From Bremerella cremea (GTDB lineage Bacteria; Planctomycetota; Planctomycetia; Pirellulales; Pirellulaceae), in contig NZ_QPEX01000045.1 in NCBI RefSeq assembly GCF_003335505.1, forward strand, positions 1 through 64,000: 64,000 nucleotides of DNA, given 5' to 3'. Both the position numbers and the translations under genes were made by a program. Below are positions 37,065-47,052 of this stretch, piece by piece. A model generated the notes under the pieces. The model saw nothing but the letters and a program-made list of their open reading frames with translations, ran no database searches and had not been told where the DNA came from. Each line of letters starts with the position of its first letter. The first letter of the stretch is position 1.

Positions 37065-37358
37065 TTTTCTCTGCTTGGCTTTGCTGTCGTGATCTGGGTG
37101 AGGGCGAAAGGACTTCTCACCTTGAATATCGACTATCTGACAAACGCTAGCACGGCCATCCCGCCGATGTCTCTTCTTCGGCAGACTGCTATCACCAAAT
37201 TGCCTACCAAATCCTTACGACACGGCGCAGCTATCACTCCGTACTGGTCGCAATCACGGGAAATTATTGCTGTCAAAAAGATGTAATTCCGATTAGTCAT
37301 AACGGGGGTGCGACGAAACGGTCACCAGTATTAGGTTGGCCACTTCTATTTTTAAGGC

Positions 37359-38639
37359 ATGGATGTGATGAAAAACACTTTTGGGCTTCTCCTTGCCACT
37401 GCGGCAATCGCTTTTGCTGCGACGGAAGCTTATGGGCAGTCGTTTGGAGTGGAACTTCAAAACACCATTATGCCAGCATCCGGCGGTATGGGTGGGACCA
37501 GCATCGCGCGCCCGCAAGACTTGACCAGTGCTATCAATGGCAACCCTGCCTCGCTAACTCAGTTCCAAGGTACGCAATTTCTGTTTGGTGGTGGCTGGGT
37601 CGAACCGACCATTACCATGGACCAGCAAGGCAATATTCCTGCGATTGGCACACCACTGGTCAGCCCTTTCTCAGGCAAGTCAACGGCCCCCGGCACACCG
37701 CTAGGTAACATTGGCGTAACGCAAGATTTCCGCGAACTAGGCTTGCCGGTGACGCTTGGGATTGGGTTTGTCACGACCGCTGGTGGTTTTGTCGACTACC
37801 GTAATTTCCCTGAAAGCAACGGCACCAATACGGAGATCACCATCTTCAACTTGCCGATCATGCTTGGTGTTGACGTAACCGACAAGCTCTCGATCGGGGC
37901 TGGCATGTCGCTTGGCATTGCGTTCTTTGATGGTCCTTTTGTCGGGGCAAGCGGCATGACAGCCGACTACGCTCTACGGGGAACCATCGGTGCGAACTAC
38001 CAGCTGAACGCCTGCAATACTCTTGGCATGTACTATCAAACTGAGCAATCGTTTCAGTTCGACAACGGTGTGCTGATTAACCCAGGCCTAAACCAAACGG
38101 CCTACGACGTACGGATGGATCTGCCCCAAAACTTCGGCTTTGGCGTAGCGAATACGGCGCTGATGGGTGGCGATCTACTTCTGGCTGCCGACGTGACGTA
38201 CAAGATGTGGGACGAAGCTGCGATGTACAGTGCCGTGTACGACAACCAATGGGTCGTGCAGCTAGGTGCTCAGTATTCGCTGGGTAAGTACCGCCTACGT
38301 GCTGGGTATACCTGGGCAGAAAACCCCATCGACAACTCCCCAGGCGGAACCGTCGGTGGTGTCCCGCTGGCCGATCTACGTTCGGTTCGTTACACGCAAG
38401 GGCTGCTCGCAGTGACGAGTCAGCATCGCATTTCGGCTGGTATCGGCGTGGTCGATGTGCTACCAGGCATTGACTTCGACCTCATGGCCGGTGGCATGCT
38501 CAAAGATACCCAGCAATTGGGCAACTTTACTACCACATCGATTCAAAGCTATTGGCTAGGGGCCGGTATCACCTGGCGATTTGGCCGCGGGGCGTGCTGC
38601 CAACGCATCCCTGCTCCTGACAGCTGGAGCACTTACTAA
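37359..38639 (+). CDS. FadL/OmpP1-type outer-membrane protein
   Basis: The 426-residue protein has a signal peptide (LLLATAAIAFAATEAYG) and a beta-barrel body with alternating hydrophobic strands. The N-terminus of the mature protein reads MPASGGMGGTSIARPQDLTSAINGNPASL, the hatch-like segment of the OMPP1/FadL/TodX family, which move hydrophobic compounds such as fatty acids or aromatics across the outer membrane. The ATG at 37359 and the one at 37368 are both possible. A strong hairpin follows the stop. Substrate unknown. Confidence 0.9.
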   Translation: MDVMKNTFGLLLATAAIAFAATEAYGQSFGVELQNTIMPASGGMGGTSIARPQDLTSAINGNPASLTQFQGTQFLFGGGWVEPTITMDQQGNIPAIGTPLVSPFSGKSTAPGTPLGNIGVTQDFRELGLPVTLGIGFVTTAGGFVDYRNFPESNGTNTEITIFNLPIMLGVDVTDKLSIGAGMSLGIAFFDGPFVGASGMTADYALRGTIGANYQLNACNTLGMYYQTEQSFQFDNGVLINPGLNQTAYDVRMDLPQNFGFGVANTALMGGDLLLAADVTYKMWDEAAMYSAVYDNQWVVQLGAQYSLGKYRLRAGYTWAENPIDNSPGGTVGGVPLADLRSVRYTQGLLAVTSQHRISAGIGVVDVLPGIDFDLMAGGMLKDTQQLGNFTTTSIQSYWLGAGITWRFGRGACCQRIPAPDSWSTY

Positions 38640-38662
38640 CAAGCCCTGTCAAGAAAAACAAA

Positions 38663-38705
38663 CGGGTGCCATGCAACGTTGACGAGGACATGGCACCCGG
38701 TTTTC
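38663..38705. terminator. Terminator between convergent genes
   Basis: CGGGTGCCATG (38663-38673) and CATGGCACCCG (38689-38699) are perfect arms; a short T run follows on the plus strand and a T-rich tract on the minus strand. Confidence 0.85.
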
Positions 38706-38712
38706 TCAAAGA

Positions 38713-40383
38713 TTAGCTACTGGCAGAAGAATCGTCAGAAGAGGATTTCTGATCTTTGAGTCGCACCAGCAACCATTGCTCGGTTTTATCTGCCCCAAAG
38801 TGAATCAGCACCGGGGCCTCATCCTTGGTCAGATTGTAAAGTCCCGTCTCGACCACATCGTTCTTATTGTCGCCCACGGTAAAGGCAACACGCTGCGTCT
38901 TTTTGTCGACCGAACCTTGAATCACTTGGGTATCGCCTGATTGGTTGTCCGTGTAATTGCCTCGGACGATACCTTGCTTGTTGATTGCCAACTGAATGGT
39001 GACATTCGACTTGGTTTCATCTGTCTTGGTCAAGGCAAACACGCCCAGCGGCATCCAATCGCCATCGCTCGGAGCGTTCGCTTCAGCACCTTGGGTAGCC
39101 AACTGGCTGGCCTGATCGTAGTACTGTTGCGATGTGCCGACATCTTGGCCATTCACGTACACGCTGTTGTCAACGTAGGTAACGTTATTGCCGTAGTCGT
39201 AGTAAATCGGTGTCGCCGGATAGTACGCCATCCAAGCTCCGACGGAATTCCAACTAGCCCATTGCCAAGCGGTTCCAGCGGCCCAACCAGCACAGAACCA
39301 AGCCCCTGGATGGTTGGTATACCAGCCACCATGATACATGCCCCAATTGTTGAAGTTCGAGCGAACCGCAACTGCAGAGTGATAACGTCCTGAAGGAGAA
39401 ACCCGCACGAAACCGGCTGCGGCGCCTCGCGGCCCCACGGCTGCACCACCAGCGGCAAATCCTCCGTTAGGGCCTCGCACGGCTCGACCGGCTGCGGCCC
39501 CGTTCGGGCCAACCACGGCTCCTCGGCCAGCGGCACCTCCATCGGGACCACGCACGCCGGAACCGGCAAACGCATTTCCGCCAGGTCCGCGTCCAGCCGC
39601 TTGCGCTGCACCACCGCCATCGGCACCTTGAACACCGCGTGCCCCGAACGTGCCTCCATTGGCGCCTTCGCCGCCGCCACGATAAAACGTATTGCCGCCA
39701 GGTCCGGTAATGCTGCTGCCAGCGGCTTCACCTCCACGAGGCCCGGTATACGAACCGTGATTAACGTCGACGTTGTTACTCAGGTTGTGCATTCCCCCAT
39801 CGGAAGGGAGCCCGAGAAAGCCGCTCAACTGGTTTCGTGTCGGGGCATTACCAGAGAAGCGGTCGCCGAAACTATCTTGCGATAGATTGCCGAGTCCTCC
39901 CCCAAGATTGCCACGCATATTGTTCAGCCCGGCATCTCCGCCAAGATTCCCACGTAGGTTGTTGAGTCCAGATCCACCGGCGCCGCCCAGATTGCCACGC
40001 AGCGAATCGAGGCCACCGCCACCATTACCGCCCAGGCCGCCAGGGCCCAAGCCTCGTCCACCGAAGCCGTTCCCTCCCAGGCCTGCTCCACCTAAGCCAC
40101 CACCCCCGCCGAGGCCGCCTCCGCCCAAGCCAGGTCCGCCGTGAAAATCACCACCACCAAGGCCACCTAGTCCGCCTCCACCAAGTGCCGGACCACCGCC
40201 ATGGAAGCCGCCACCAAAACCACCGCCCCCCAGGGCAGGACCACCTCCATGGAAGCCGCCTCCACCACCAAAGCCGCCCCCATGAAAGCCCCCTCCGCCG
40301 AAGCCGCGGCCCCAACTAGGTGACGTAGGAAGAAGCATCGTAAAGCAGAGCGTGATAGACGCGAAGGTAATAAAGCGTTTCAT
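38713..40383 (-). CDS. Large glycine-rich exported protein
   Basis: 556 residues with a signal peptide (FASITLCFTMLLPTSPSWG). The N-terminal half is glycine-rich with GGGFHGGG-type repeats, then leucine/asparagine units (GGxGLNNLRGNLGG). The middle has collagen-like GP-G-G units with Ala and Arg. A tryptophan/tyrosine-rich part (WYTNHPGAWFCAGW) and a beta-rich C-terminal domain (about 440-540, NVTIQLAINKQGIVRG, RVAFTVGDNK) follow. The pattern of repeats plus a small C-terminal domain is often annotated as a cell-surface or protocadherin-like protein in planctomycetes. The ATG at 40381-40383 gives the best signal peptide. It is 57 bases downstream of the gene at 40441, probably one transcript. 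Confidence 0.82.
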   Translation of the reverse strand: MKRFITFASITLCFTMLLPTSPSWGRGFGGGGFHGGGFGGGGGFHGGGPALGGGGFGGGFHGGGPALGGGGLGGLGGGDFHGGPGLGGGGLGGGGGLGGAGLGGNGFGGRGLGPGGLGGNGGGGLDSLRGNLGGAGGSGLNNLRGNLGGDAGLNNMRGNLGGGLGNLSQDSFGDRFSGNAPTRNQLSGFLGLPSDGGMHNLSNNVDVNHGSYTGPRGGEAAGSSITGPGGNTFYRGGGEGANGGTFGARGVQGADGGGAAQAAGRGPGGNAFAGSGVRGPDGGAAGRGAVVGPNGAAAGRAVRGPNGGFAAGGAAVGPRGAAAGFVRVSPSGRYHSAVAVRSNFNNWGMYHGGWYTNHPGAWFCAGWAAGTAWQWASWNSVGAWMAYYPATPIYYDYGNNVTYVDNSVYVNGQDVGTSQQYYDQASQLATQGAEANAPSDGDWMPLGVFALTKTDETKSNVTIQLAINKQGIVRGNYTDNQSGDTQVIQGSVDKKTQRVAFTVGDNKNDVVETGLYNLTKDEAPVLIHFGADKTEQWLLVRLKDQKSSSDDSSASS

Positions 40384-40440
40384 AGGAATCGTTCTCGCTG
40401 AGATATTTTGAATTGGTTGAATGAACAACAGGACGTGCGA

Positions 40441-41352
40441 TTACTTCTGACGTTTGACAACCACTTCATCCGAATCAGGCAGGGCGACATCGCCTGCGGT
40501 TCGATCGACCGACTGCCAAGAGTAAGCGTTGTCGTCCAAACGAGTCATCACGTTGATCGAAGTGGTGATGGTACCGTCGCCAGTCATCCCGCGCATGTTG
40601 GCCCGCCAGCCAGAATCGATCGGCACCCACAAGCCAACCGCATGCCCGCCATCTGGACTAAAGTTCCAAGACTGGACCGATTTGGTCACAGGGTTCCAGC
40701 CAATCAACTGCACGCCGGAGGTCTTGGTGCCGTCGTGCATGGTCGTGGTGTAGGTTCTTTCGACGAAGCTTTTGTCTGCCACCCAGCGGCAAACCGACTC
40801 CATCTTCGCGCCTCGCTCTTCAGCCACCCAGGTACCAATCAGCCATTCAAGGTCAGCAAGACCTTCGTAATTCGACGGCTTGGCGACAAACCTATCGCGG
40901 ACCGAAGCCATCAGCCACTTGCCGTCGACTTTACTGTGAACCACGGTGTAAAGCGTATACCCTGGGACACCAGAGGAAGGTTCAACCTCTGCGCGTCCCT
41001 CTTCAATGGCAATGCTGTCGCCGACCAAGCGGAGCGAATCGATCGTCAAGTTGATGCTCGCACCTTTGTGCTCGGCGAAGAACTTGGCGTACTCCTTTTC
41101 GATTGCTTCACGTCCACTAAATACCTGACCGGCATCGTCGACGTATTCTCCTTGCTGCGTCCATAACGCAGCCACAGCTTTCGCGTCTGCTTCATTAAAA
41201 GCTTTGACGAACGCTTCGGAGCCAGACCGAATCTCGGCCAGGGTATCTGCAGGCTTGTTGGCATCGTCAGCCAGGGCCGCATTGGCCGAGGTGATTGCCA
41301 TCGATACGCAAGACAGCAGTAGAAGGCGAGTGAGCTTGGGCCAAACTCTCAT
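40441..41352 (-). CDS. Exported SnoaL/DUF4440-like protein
   Basis: 303 residues from the ATG at 41352 with a signal peptide (RLLLLSCVSMAITSANAALA). The N-terminal half of the mature protein is a SnoaL-like (NTF2-fold) domain: SGSEAFVKAFNEADAKAVAALW, GEYVDDAG and SGREAIEKEYAKFF. The C-terminal half has a second beta-rich domain with LEWLIGTWVAEERG and FVERTYTTTMHDG. Planctomycetes commonly have this fused pair; the role is unknown. The glycine-rich gene follows on the same strand. Starts further upstream (41379, 41475) would place extra residues before the signal. Confidence 0.82.
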   Translation of the reverse strand: MRVWPKLTRLLLLSCVSMAITSANAALADDANKPADTLAEIRSGSEAFVKAFNEADAKAVAALWTQQGEYVDDAGQVFSGREAIEKEYAKFFAEHKGASINLTIDSLRLVGDSIAIEEGRAEVEPSSGVPGYTLYTVVHSKVDGKWLMASVRDRFVAKPSNYEGLADLEWLIGTWVAEERGAKMESVCRWVADKSFVERTYTTTMHDGTKTSGVQLIGWNPVTKSVQSWNFSPDGGHAVGLWVPIDSGWRANMRGMTGDGTITTSINVMTRLDDNAYSWQSVDRTAGDVALPDSDEVVVKRQK

Positions 41353-41835
41353 GATGGGTGTCCTTAGTAGACTCTGCATTGAATTATGGAAGTCGATGTT
41401 GGTCAGCAGGCGAGCGCCGACACTTTCGAGCAAACGAGTTCGAGTAGTCGTCAACGTGCGTGACAACGCGTTCAACTCTACCCCTAAATCAGGTTTCCGG
41501 CTTATTAAGTTTTCTCGATTTGTAATCCACCCCTGGCGGCACCGTCACAACCGGCACTAGAGCTTTAATTCGAATTTGCTCGGCTCGCTCCGCCTGGCGA
41601 AAATGCTGTCCATGTTGCCGAAACACAACATCCATCGCCGCCTAGTGATCCATCCGCCAGCGACCTCCATTCTTTATTTTCCGCGCACTACGCCGCCTAT
41701 TGCAAATTATTTCTTGCTAAACCCGTAGATAAAACCTCGCTCGGCGAGCGTTTCTCAAAATGCAAGAATTGGAGCCAATTTTTGTAACGATCCGATACCA
41801 TGAGCTAACAGCCTGTTGATTTTCTGCTTCGGTAG

Positions 41836-42045
41836 CGAGTTATCGAGATTGGCGTTAGCGCGTCGTTCATCAAAGAACTAATGCGCCGCAGTGTGCAGTT
41901 CCATCTAGAACACAACGGCAGCGAAACCGTCTCGCGGGAAGACGTCGAAAACGCGCTCGATGAAATGCTATTCCACGGGGGCAAGCTGAACCTCAAGCTA
42001 TTGGGAGCCACCAGCCGGATTGGCTATCAGACAGTTGAATCGTAA
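41836..42045 (+). pseudogene. C-terminal remnant of an AAA ATPase
   Basis: The frame from 41836 to the stop at 42043-42045 has no start codon and follows an in-frame TAG at 41833. It reads IGVSASFIKELMRRS, then SREDVENALDEMLFHGG and LNLKLLGA, which is the pattern at the C-terminal end of AAA-family ATPases (a helix with FIKELMRR, then a D-V-x-x-ALDEML segment). No Walker motifs or other parts of such a protein occur upstream. I infer the leftover of a deletion. I assign it as a remnant, not a functional gene. Confidence 0.7.
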
Positions 42046-42135
42046 TTCATTTCCCAAGAGATTGACCTCATCGCACCCTAGCGACGTGTTTCTTCTGTAG
42101 CGAGCGTTTCTCAGAAAGAAACTGGTGCCGTGAGG

Positions 42136-42834
42136 TCATTGATGTGCTAATGCTGTTTTTTGTGATCGCGTCGGCAGCAAAGCCACCAACAGTCCGCTTC
42201 CGGCACCGGCCACCAATAAGCTTCCTCCGACAGCAAGTAAGAGCCAAGGGTTCTCACCAGAAAGAGCTGATTTGCCGCTTAGATCTGTGGCCAGCATTGG
42301 CCCAGCGAAGAGCAGGGCAACGATCACCAGCATCAGCCAACCACTCTGCACTAAGCCCAGACACATTCCCTTTTTTTCGCGTTGCCCCAACGGGACTTCT
42401 CGCAAGAGGAGTTCGATTCTTCCGCAGTGCAGCGTCACGACGAGCGAAATCAGCGCGGCCCCCAAGATGCTTCCTCCATCCACCCCAACCACTGGATATG
42501 GCCGGAAGGCCATTTCGTCCGCGATCAGGTTGTATTGAATCAGGCCATTTAACAGGGTCATCGCAAACGCAGATCCCACCGCTGCCGCAAGAAGACGCAG
42601 CGGCAAGTTGCCAGTCGTCATACACGCGGCAGAAACTGCCATAAGAAAGCAAGCCAACATCCAACCGAGTTGAACATGAGGAAACACTTCAGGCAATTGC
42701 GGAGCCAGCAAGCTAATCGCCAAAAACACAACCGCCCAAAAGATGCTCGCCGCAAGTCGCCACGGATGATCCGAGACCTGCGGGGCAGGCTTGGAATTTG
42801 ATTTCCCTTCGTCACTCAACAAATCGGCGATCAT
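42136..42834 (-). CDS. Membrane protein of unknown function
   Basis: 232 residues with about six hydrophobic segments (starting at WRLAASIFWAVVFL, LGWMLACFLMAV, LLAAAVGSAFAM, SILGAALISLVV, SGWLMLVIVALLF and WLLLAVGGSLLVAGAG) and short polar tails. No motif that I recognise. It lies 90 bases downstream of the AAA-ATPase remnant on the opposite strand and is divergent from the amidohydrolase gene. Confidence 0.7.
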   Translation of the reverse strand: MIADLLSDEGKSNSKPAPQVSDHPWRLAASIFWAVVFLAISLLAPQLPEVFPHVQLGWMLACFLMAVSAACMTTGNLPLRLLAAAVGSAFAMTLLNGLIQYNLIADEMAFRPYPVVGVDGGSILGAALISLVVTLHCGRIELLLREVPLGQREKKGMCLGLVQSGWLMLVIVALLFAGPMLATDLSGKSALSGENPWLLLAVGGSLLVAGAGSGLLVALLPTRSQKTALAHQ

Positions 42835-43005
42835 GGTAATCGGCCCCCCAAGTCATCCACAGAAAAGACAAGAATAGTGTAGCAAGGATTACCGCCGGTA
42901 TGGTATTTGAAAGAGACTTGATTATCGAACAATCAAATCACAACAAATGGAATGAAATTTGCACCGCGATAGGACAAATTTTGATTAGCAACTGAGGAGT
43001 TCAGG

Positions 43006-43827
43006 ATGATTATCGACTGCCACACCCATTTGAATAACTATCACGAAGAGCGCGTTGTTTCGATCAAAGAGTGTCTCGACAAGTTACAAGCCGAAATGCA
43101 CGATAACAGCGTCGACTATGCGATGGTGCTCAGTTCGTACAAGATCACCGAGCATCGCCCGGCAACCCGAGACGTAGTAGCCGCCACACGTGACCTAGAC
43201 AACATCTTCGTCGTCGCTGGCATCAGCTATTTGCATTACAAAGAGCGAGACCTTCGCGAAATCGCCGACTTTCTGGCCGATGGTCTGGTAAAAGGGCTCA
43301 AGCTTTATCCCGGTTACGAACCCTTCTATCCGCACGACAACCGCCTCCGCGTGATCTACGATCTGGCGATGGAATTCGACGTGCCGGTGATGATCCATAG
43401 CGGCGATACCTACAGCCCGACCGGTAAGGTTCGCTTCTCGCACCCACTGCACATCGACGACGTTGCCGTCGACAACCCTGATTTGAAGCTAGTGATTTGC
43501 CATGTCGGCAATCCCTGGATTCGAGATTGCATGGAAGTCGTCTACAAAAACGAAAACGCCCACGCCGATATCAGCGGGCTCGTGCTAGGAGATTTCGAAG
43601 ATCGGTTCGAAAAATTCATGCTGCAAGAGATTCGCGAAATGATCTTGTACGCAGGCGAACCACGCTACCTGCTTTACGGCACCGACTGGCCGATTTGCGG
43701 AATGAAGAGCTACCTGAAATTCATCCGTGGCCTGGGACTGCCAGATAAAAGCTTGGAACTCATCCTTTGGAAGAACGCGGCTCGCTTGTTCAAAATTGAT
43801 GTCGGCGAGCAACCTTCGGCTTCTTAG
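43006..43827 (+). CDS. Amidohydrolase-2 family metal-dependent hydrolase
   Basis: The 273-residue protein is a TIM-barrel hydrolase of the amidohydrolase-2 type: HTH motif near the start (IDCHTHLN), conserved MIHSGD in the middle, VICHVGNPW and a closing LYGTDWPICG. It binds one or two metals and may decarboxylate or hydrolyse a small aromatic or lactone substrate in the cytoplasm. No signal peptide. Substrate unknown. GGAG is found nine bases before the start. Confidence 0.9.
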   Translation: MIIDCHTHLNNYHEERVVSIKECLDKLQAEMHDNSVDYAMVLSSYKITEHRPATRDVVAATRDLDNIFVVAGISYLHYKERDLREIADFLADGLVKGLKLYPGYEPFYPHDNRLRVIYDLAMEFDVPVMIHSGDTYSPTGKVRFSHPLHIDDVAVDNPDLKLVICHVGNPWIRDCMEVVYKNENAHADISGLVLGDFEDRFEKFMLQEIREMILYAGEPRYLLYGTDWPICGMKSYLKFIRGLGLPDKSLELILWKNAARLFKIDVGEQPSAS

Positions 43828-43853
43828 TTACCCCATGGCAATCGCAGACTTCA

Positions 43854-44570
43854 TCAAGTTGCCCTCAACGGTAAGAAGTCATTCCACTCGATGCCATCCG
43901 GCAGTTGCTTCGTGGCGGCAAATTCAAGATGCACGATCCGGCGATGTGCGGTCGTGCCTTCTTTTGACATACTGCTCGAATGCGAGAGTAGGGGGCGCAT
44001 GGCCAGTACGTCACCTGCGGAGGCTTGCAATACTAGCGGGGGTTCTTCTTTCGCTATGTCCAACCGGTGAGAGCCGGGGATCACGGCTAAAGGGCCATTC
44101 TCAGCGGTCATTGCATCGAGATGAATCCGGAGCGTCAGCATGTTTGCCAGCAACTCGTCGGGCGCTTCCAAATGGGCAATCCCTGCCTTGCGAGTCGGGC
44201 TCTTGAAAGAAGTGGTCGGCAGCGTGTTGTCTCTTACGGCGATCGTCCGATCGCGATGCCAAGGAAGCGACCACGAGCGATCTGGAGGCTTATCGAAGAA
44301 GAGGCCACGCACCAAACCGACATCGTTTCCGAGAGCTGCTTCTAGAAGGTCACCCAGTACCGGCTTTTGAGCAAGTTCCAACAACCATGTACTGGTGGCA
44401 AGTAAATTGCGTGACCCATAAATCCGATCGCGGCTTTTCAGCACTGCAGGCCCAGAATAAGCTGCGAAGTCTTCGAATAGTCGCTGCGTAATTCGCTCGA
44501 CCTCTTCCGATGTGAAGACGCCAGGCAACATCGCATAGCCCTGTCGGGCAAGGTCTTCCATTGTGTTCAT
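43854..44570 (-). CDS. Phytanoyl-CoA dioxygenase (PhyH) family protein
   Basis: The 238-residue protein has the 2-oxoglutarate/Fe(II) fold of PhyH: the iron ligands His105 and Asp107 (WHRDR), a DNAxTxENGPLAVIPGSHR-like region (AMTAENGPLAVIPGSHRL) and a third ligand region, LSHSSS. Such enzymes hydroxylate acyl-CoA, ectoine or other small substrates. The start overlaps the stop of the phosphatase-like gene by four bases (ATGA), so the two are translationally coupled. The substrate is not evident. Confidence 0.9.
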   Translation of the reverse strand: MNTMEDLARQGYAMLPGVFTSEEVERITQRLFEDFAAYSGPAVLKSRDRIYGSRNLLATSTWLLELAQKPVLGDLLEAALGNDVGLVRGLFFDKPPDRSWSLPWHRDRTIAVRDNTLPTTSFKSPTRKAGIAHLEAPDELLANMLTLRIHLDAMTAENGPLAVIPGSHRLDIAKEEPPLVLQASAGDVLAMRPLLSHSSSMSKEGTTAHRRIVHLEFAATKQLPDGIEWNDFLPLRAT

Positions 44571-44929
44571 TCGGCGGACATGGCTTGATCTTCTTCAATT
44601 TGGTACAAATAAGATTCTACCCGTTCCCGCAGAAGTTCGACCAGTCGGGGATCCATGTAGGGATACTCGTCTGGAATATCAAGTACGTAAACGGATCGAC
44701 CTGGTAGAGAACGGCGATGCAAAGTGCGCAGCCTCGCAAGATGCTCGTGTTCCATCACGAAGATAATCTCTGCCCATTCCAAGTCCTTAACGGCCAGGCG
44801 TCGTGCCGCTTTGGAACTAAGCCCGCGTGAACGTACCGCGAACCGAGGATCGTCGCAGTAAATCCGCTCTGCCGTAGGGCTACGCCAAAGATTACGCGTA
44901 CAGATAAAGAGAACATTTCGGCAAGGCAA
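44567..44929 (-). CDS. Small protein tyrosine phosphatase-like protein
   Basis: The 120-residue protein has the phosphatase loop CTRNLWRS (Cys10 to Arg16, C-x5-R) right after the first strand, and a C-terminal DIPDEYPYMDP with Asp residues where the general acid of low-molecular-weight phosphatases lies. Length fits the predicted protein tyrosine phosphatase family of short bacterial proteins. It overlaps the following PhyH gene by four bases. Whether it dephosphorylates a protein or a small molecule is open. Confidence 0.88.
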   Translation of the reverse strand: MPCRNVLFICTRNLWRSPTAERIYCDDPRFAVRSRGLSSKAARRLAVKDLEWAEIIFVMEHEHLARLRTLHRRSLPGRSVYVLDIPDEYPYMDPRLVELLRERVESYLYQIEEDQAMSAE

Positions 44930-44958
44930 AGGAATCGCTCCTGATTTGTATTACAGAA

Positions 44959-45954
44959 TTATCGCCGGGGTGGAGGGCCAAAGCCGCGCGGAGGCATTCG
45001 GCGGTCACGTCTGCCGCCAGCTTGAGGACCACGCTCGAAATCGCGCGACGGTGTTCCTCGAAACCCACGTGGCACTACCGGCCAATGGTTCGTTAAGTAA
45101 TAGGCATACGTTCCTTGCGGAAACTCTGGCGTCACAGCCAGGCGTCCGTTGCATTCGTCCAGATCGCCCGATCCGGCTACGTACTCGTAGTCTGCTAGAA
45201 ACGTTCCGTCATACGTGCCACCAGGGCTGTCCTTGCCACTGGGGCGTTTTCCTTTTTTGAGCCGATAAGACGACTTGAGTTCGACAACTTCGCTCTCAAG
45301 ATTGTTCGCTGTTTGATAGCCATACAACGCATAAATCGGAAATCCATCGGCCGCCCAGCCCACAATCGGCGAATGCTTTCCTGGCTGAACGTGCAAGCTT
45401 TTCAACAAGTCAGTCGGTAAGCCGTGATAATGGTAGGCTCCCGTCGGCTGAACATGGGCATGGTTTGCATCAATTCCTAATGGCACCGCCCCTGATAGGG
45501 CTTCGTACTGCCAGCCGCCGCGTGGATTGCCTTGGTACCACTCGGCTGCCCCAGGATCAAACGGAACCCCATTGATCCCAATTCCGAAGTCCTGCATTCG
45601 CAGGGGAGTAATGTGCTCGGCCATTTGCGGCTGAGCAGGCACATGAAAGACATATTGCTGCGCGGCAATTGGGTTAGGATTGCCCCGATTAGGAAAGGCA
45701 CCGGTAGGGTGTGCAGGAATGCCGTTGGCTCGAATGATTCGCTGATCACCCACGACCTCAATTGTCACACGATTATCCCCCGGTGTCTTTTGATTCGCCG
45801 GAATCAAACGCAGTGCTTGAGCTTGGTTCACCACATGCTGACGGAAATGTGGTGCAAACTGAGCCAAGATTGGCGCCGCCGCTAATACCACCGACAACAG
45901 CCCGATGACCACGAAATGAAACTTCTGCACGATAAAGGCTCCGACTAACAACAA
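44959..45954 (-). CDS. Exported YHYH-domain protein
   Basis: 331 residues with a signal anchor (FHFVVIGLLSVVLAAAPILAQ). The mature protein contains the YHYH domain, with GAYHYHGLP, GWAADGFPIYALYG and a GTYDGTFLADYEYV stretch. The C-terminus has an Arg/Gly/Pro-rich tail. The domain is found in exported bacterial proteins, often near metal-related or surface genes, with unknown role; the two histidines suggest metal binding. The gene precedes the phosphatase/PhyH pair by 29 bases, with all three on the same strand. Confidence 0.9.
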   Translation of the reverse strand: MLLVGAFIVQKFHFVVIGLLSVVLAAAPILAQFAPHFRQHVVNQAQALRLIPANQKTPGDNRVTIEVVGDQRIIRANGIPAHPTGAFPNRGNPNPIAAQQYVFHVPAQPQMAEHITPLRMQDFGIGINGVPFDPGAAEWYQGNPRGGWQYEALSGAVPLGIDANHAHVQPTGAYHYHGLPTDLLKSLHVQPGKHSPIVGWAADGFPIYALYGYQTANNLESEVVELKSSYRLKKGKRPSGKDSPGGTYDGTFLADYEYVAGSGDLDECNGRLAVTPEFPQGTYAYYLTNHWPVVPRGFRGTPSRDFERGPQAGGRRDRRMPPRGFGPPPRR

Positions 45955-46044
45955 TCTACGGGTTTATCAGTACACGATGTATTAAACCACCTGTCAACGG
46001 TGAAGTTTCGCCTAACTGGCTAGAAATATTAGTCGAGGCACTTT

Positions 46045-46965
<921 letters not shown>

Positions 46966-47052
46966 TCAGGGTACGATCTATCTCGCGATGAAAGATTGCT
47001 TACCTGAAGACACCAGAACAACCATCCTCCGACCACAATCCGTTGTCCCCGT

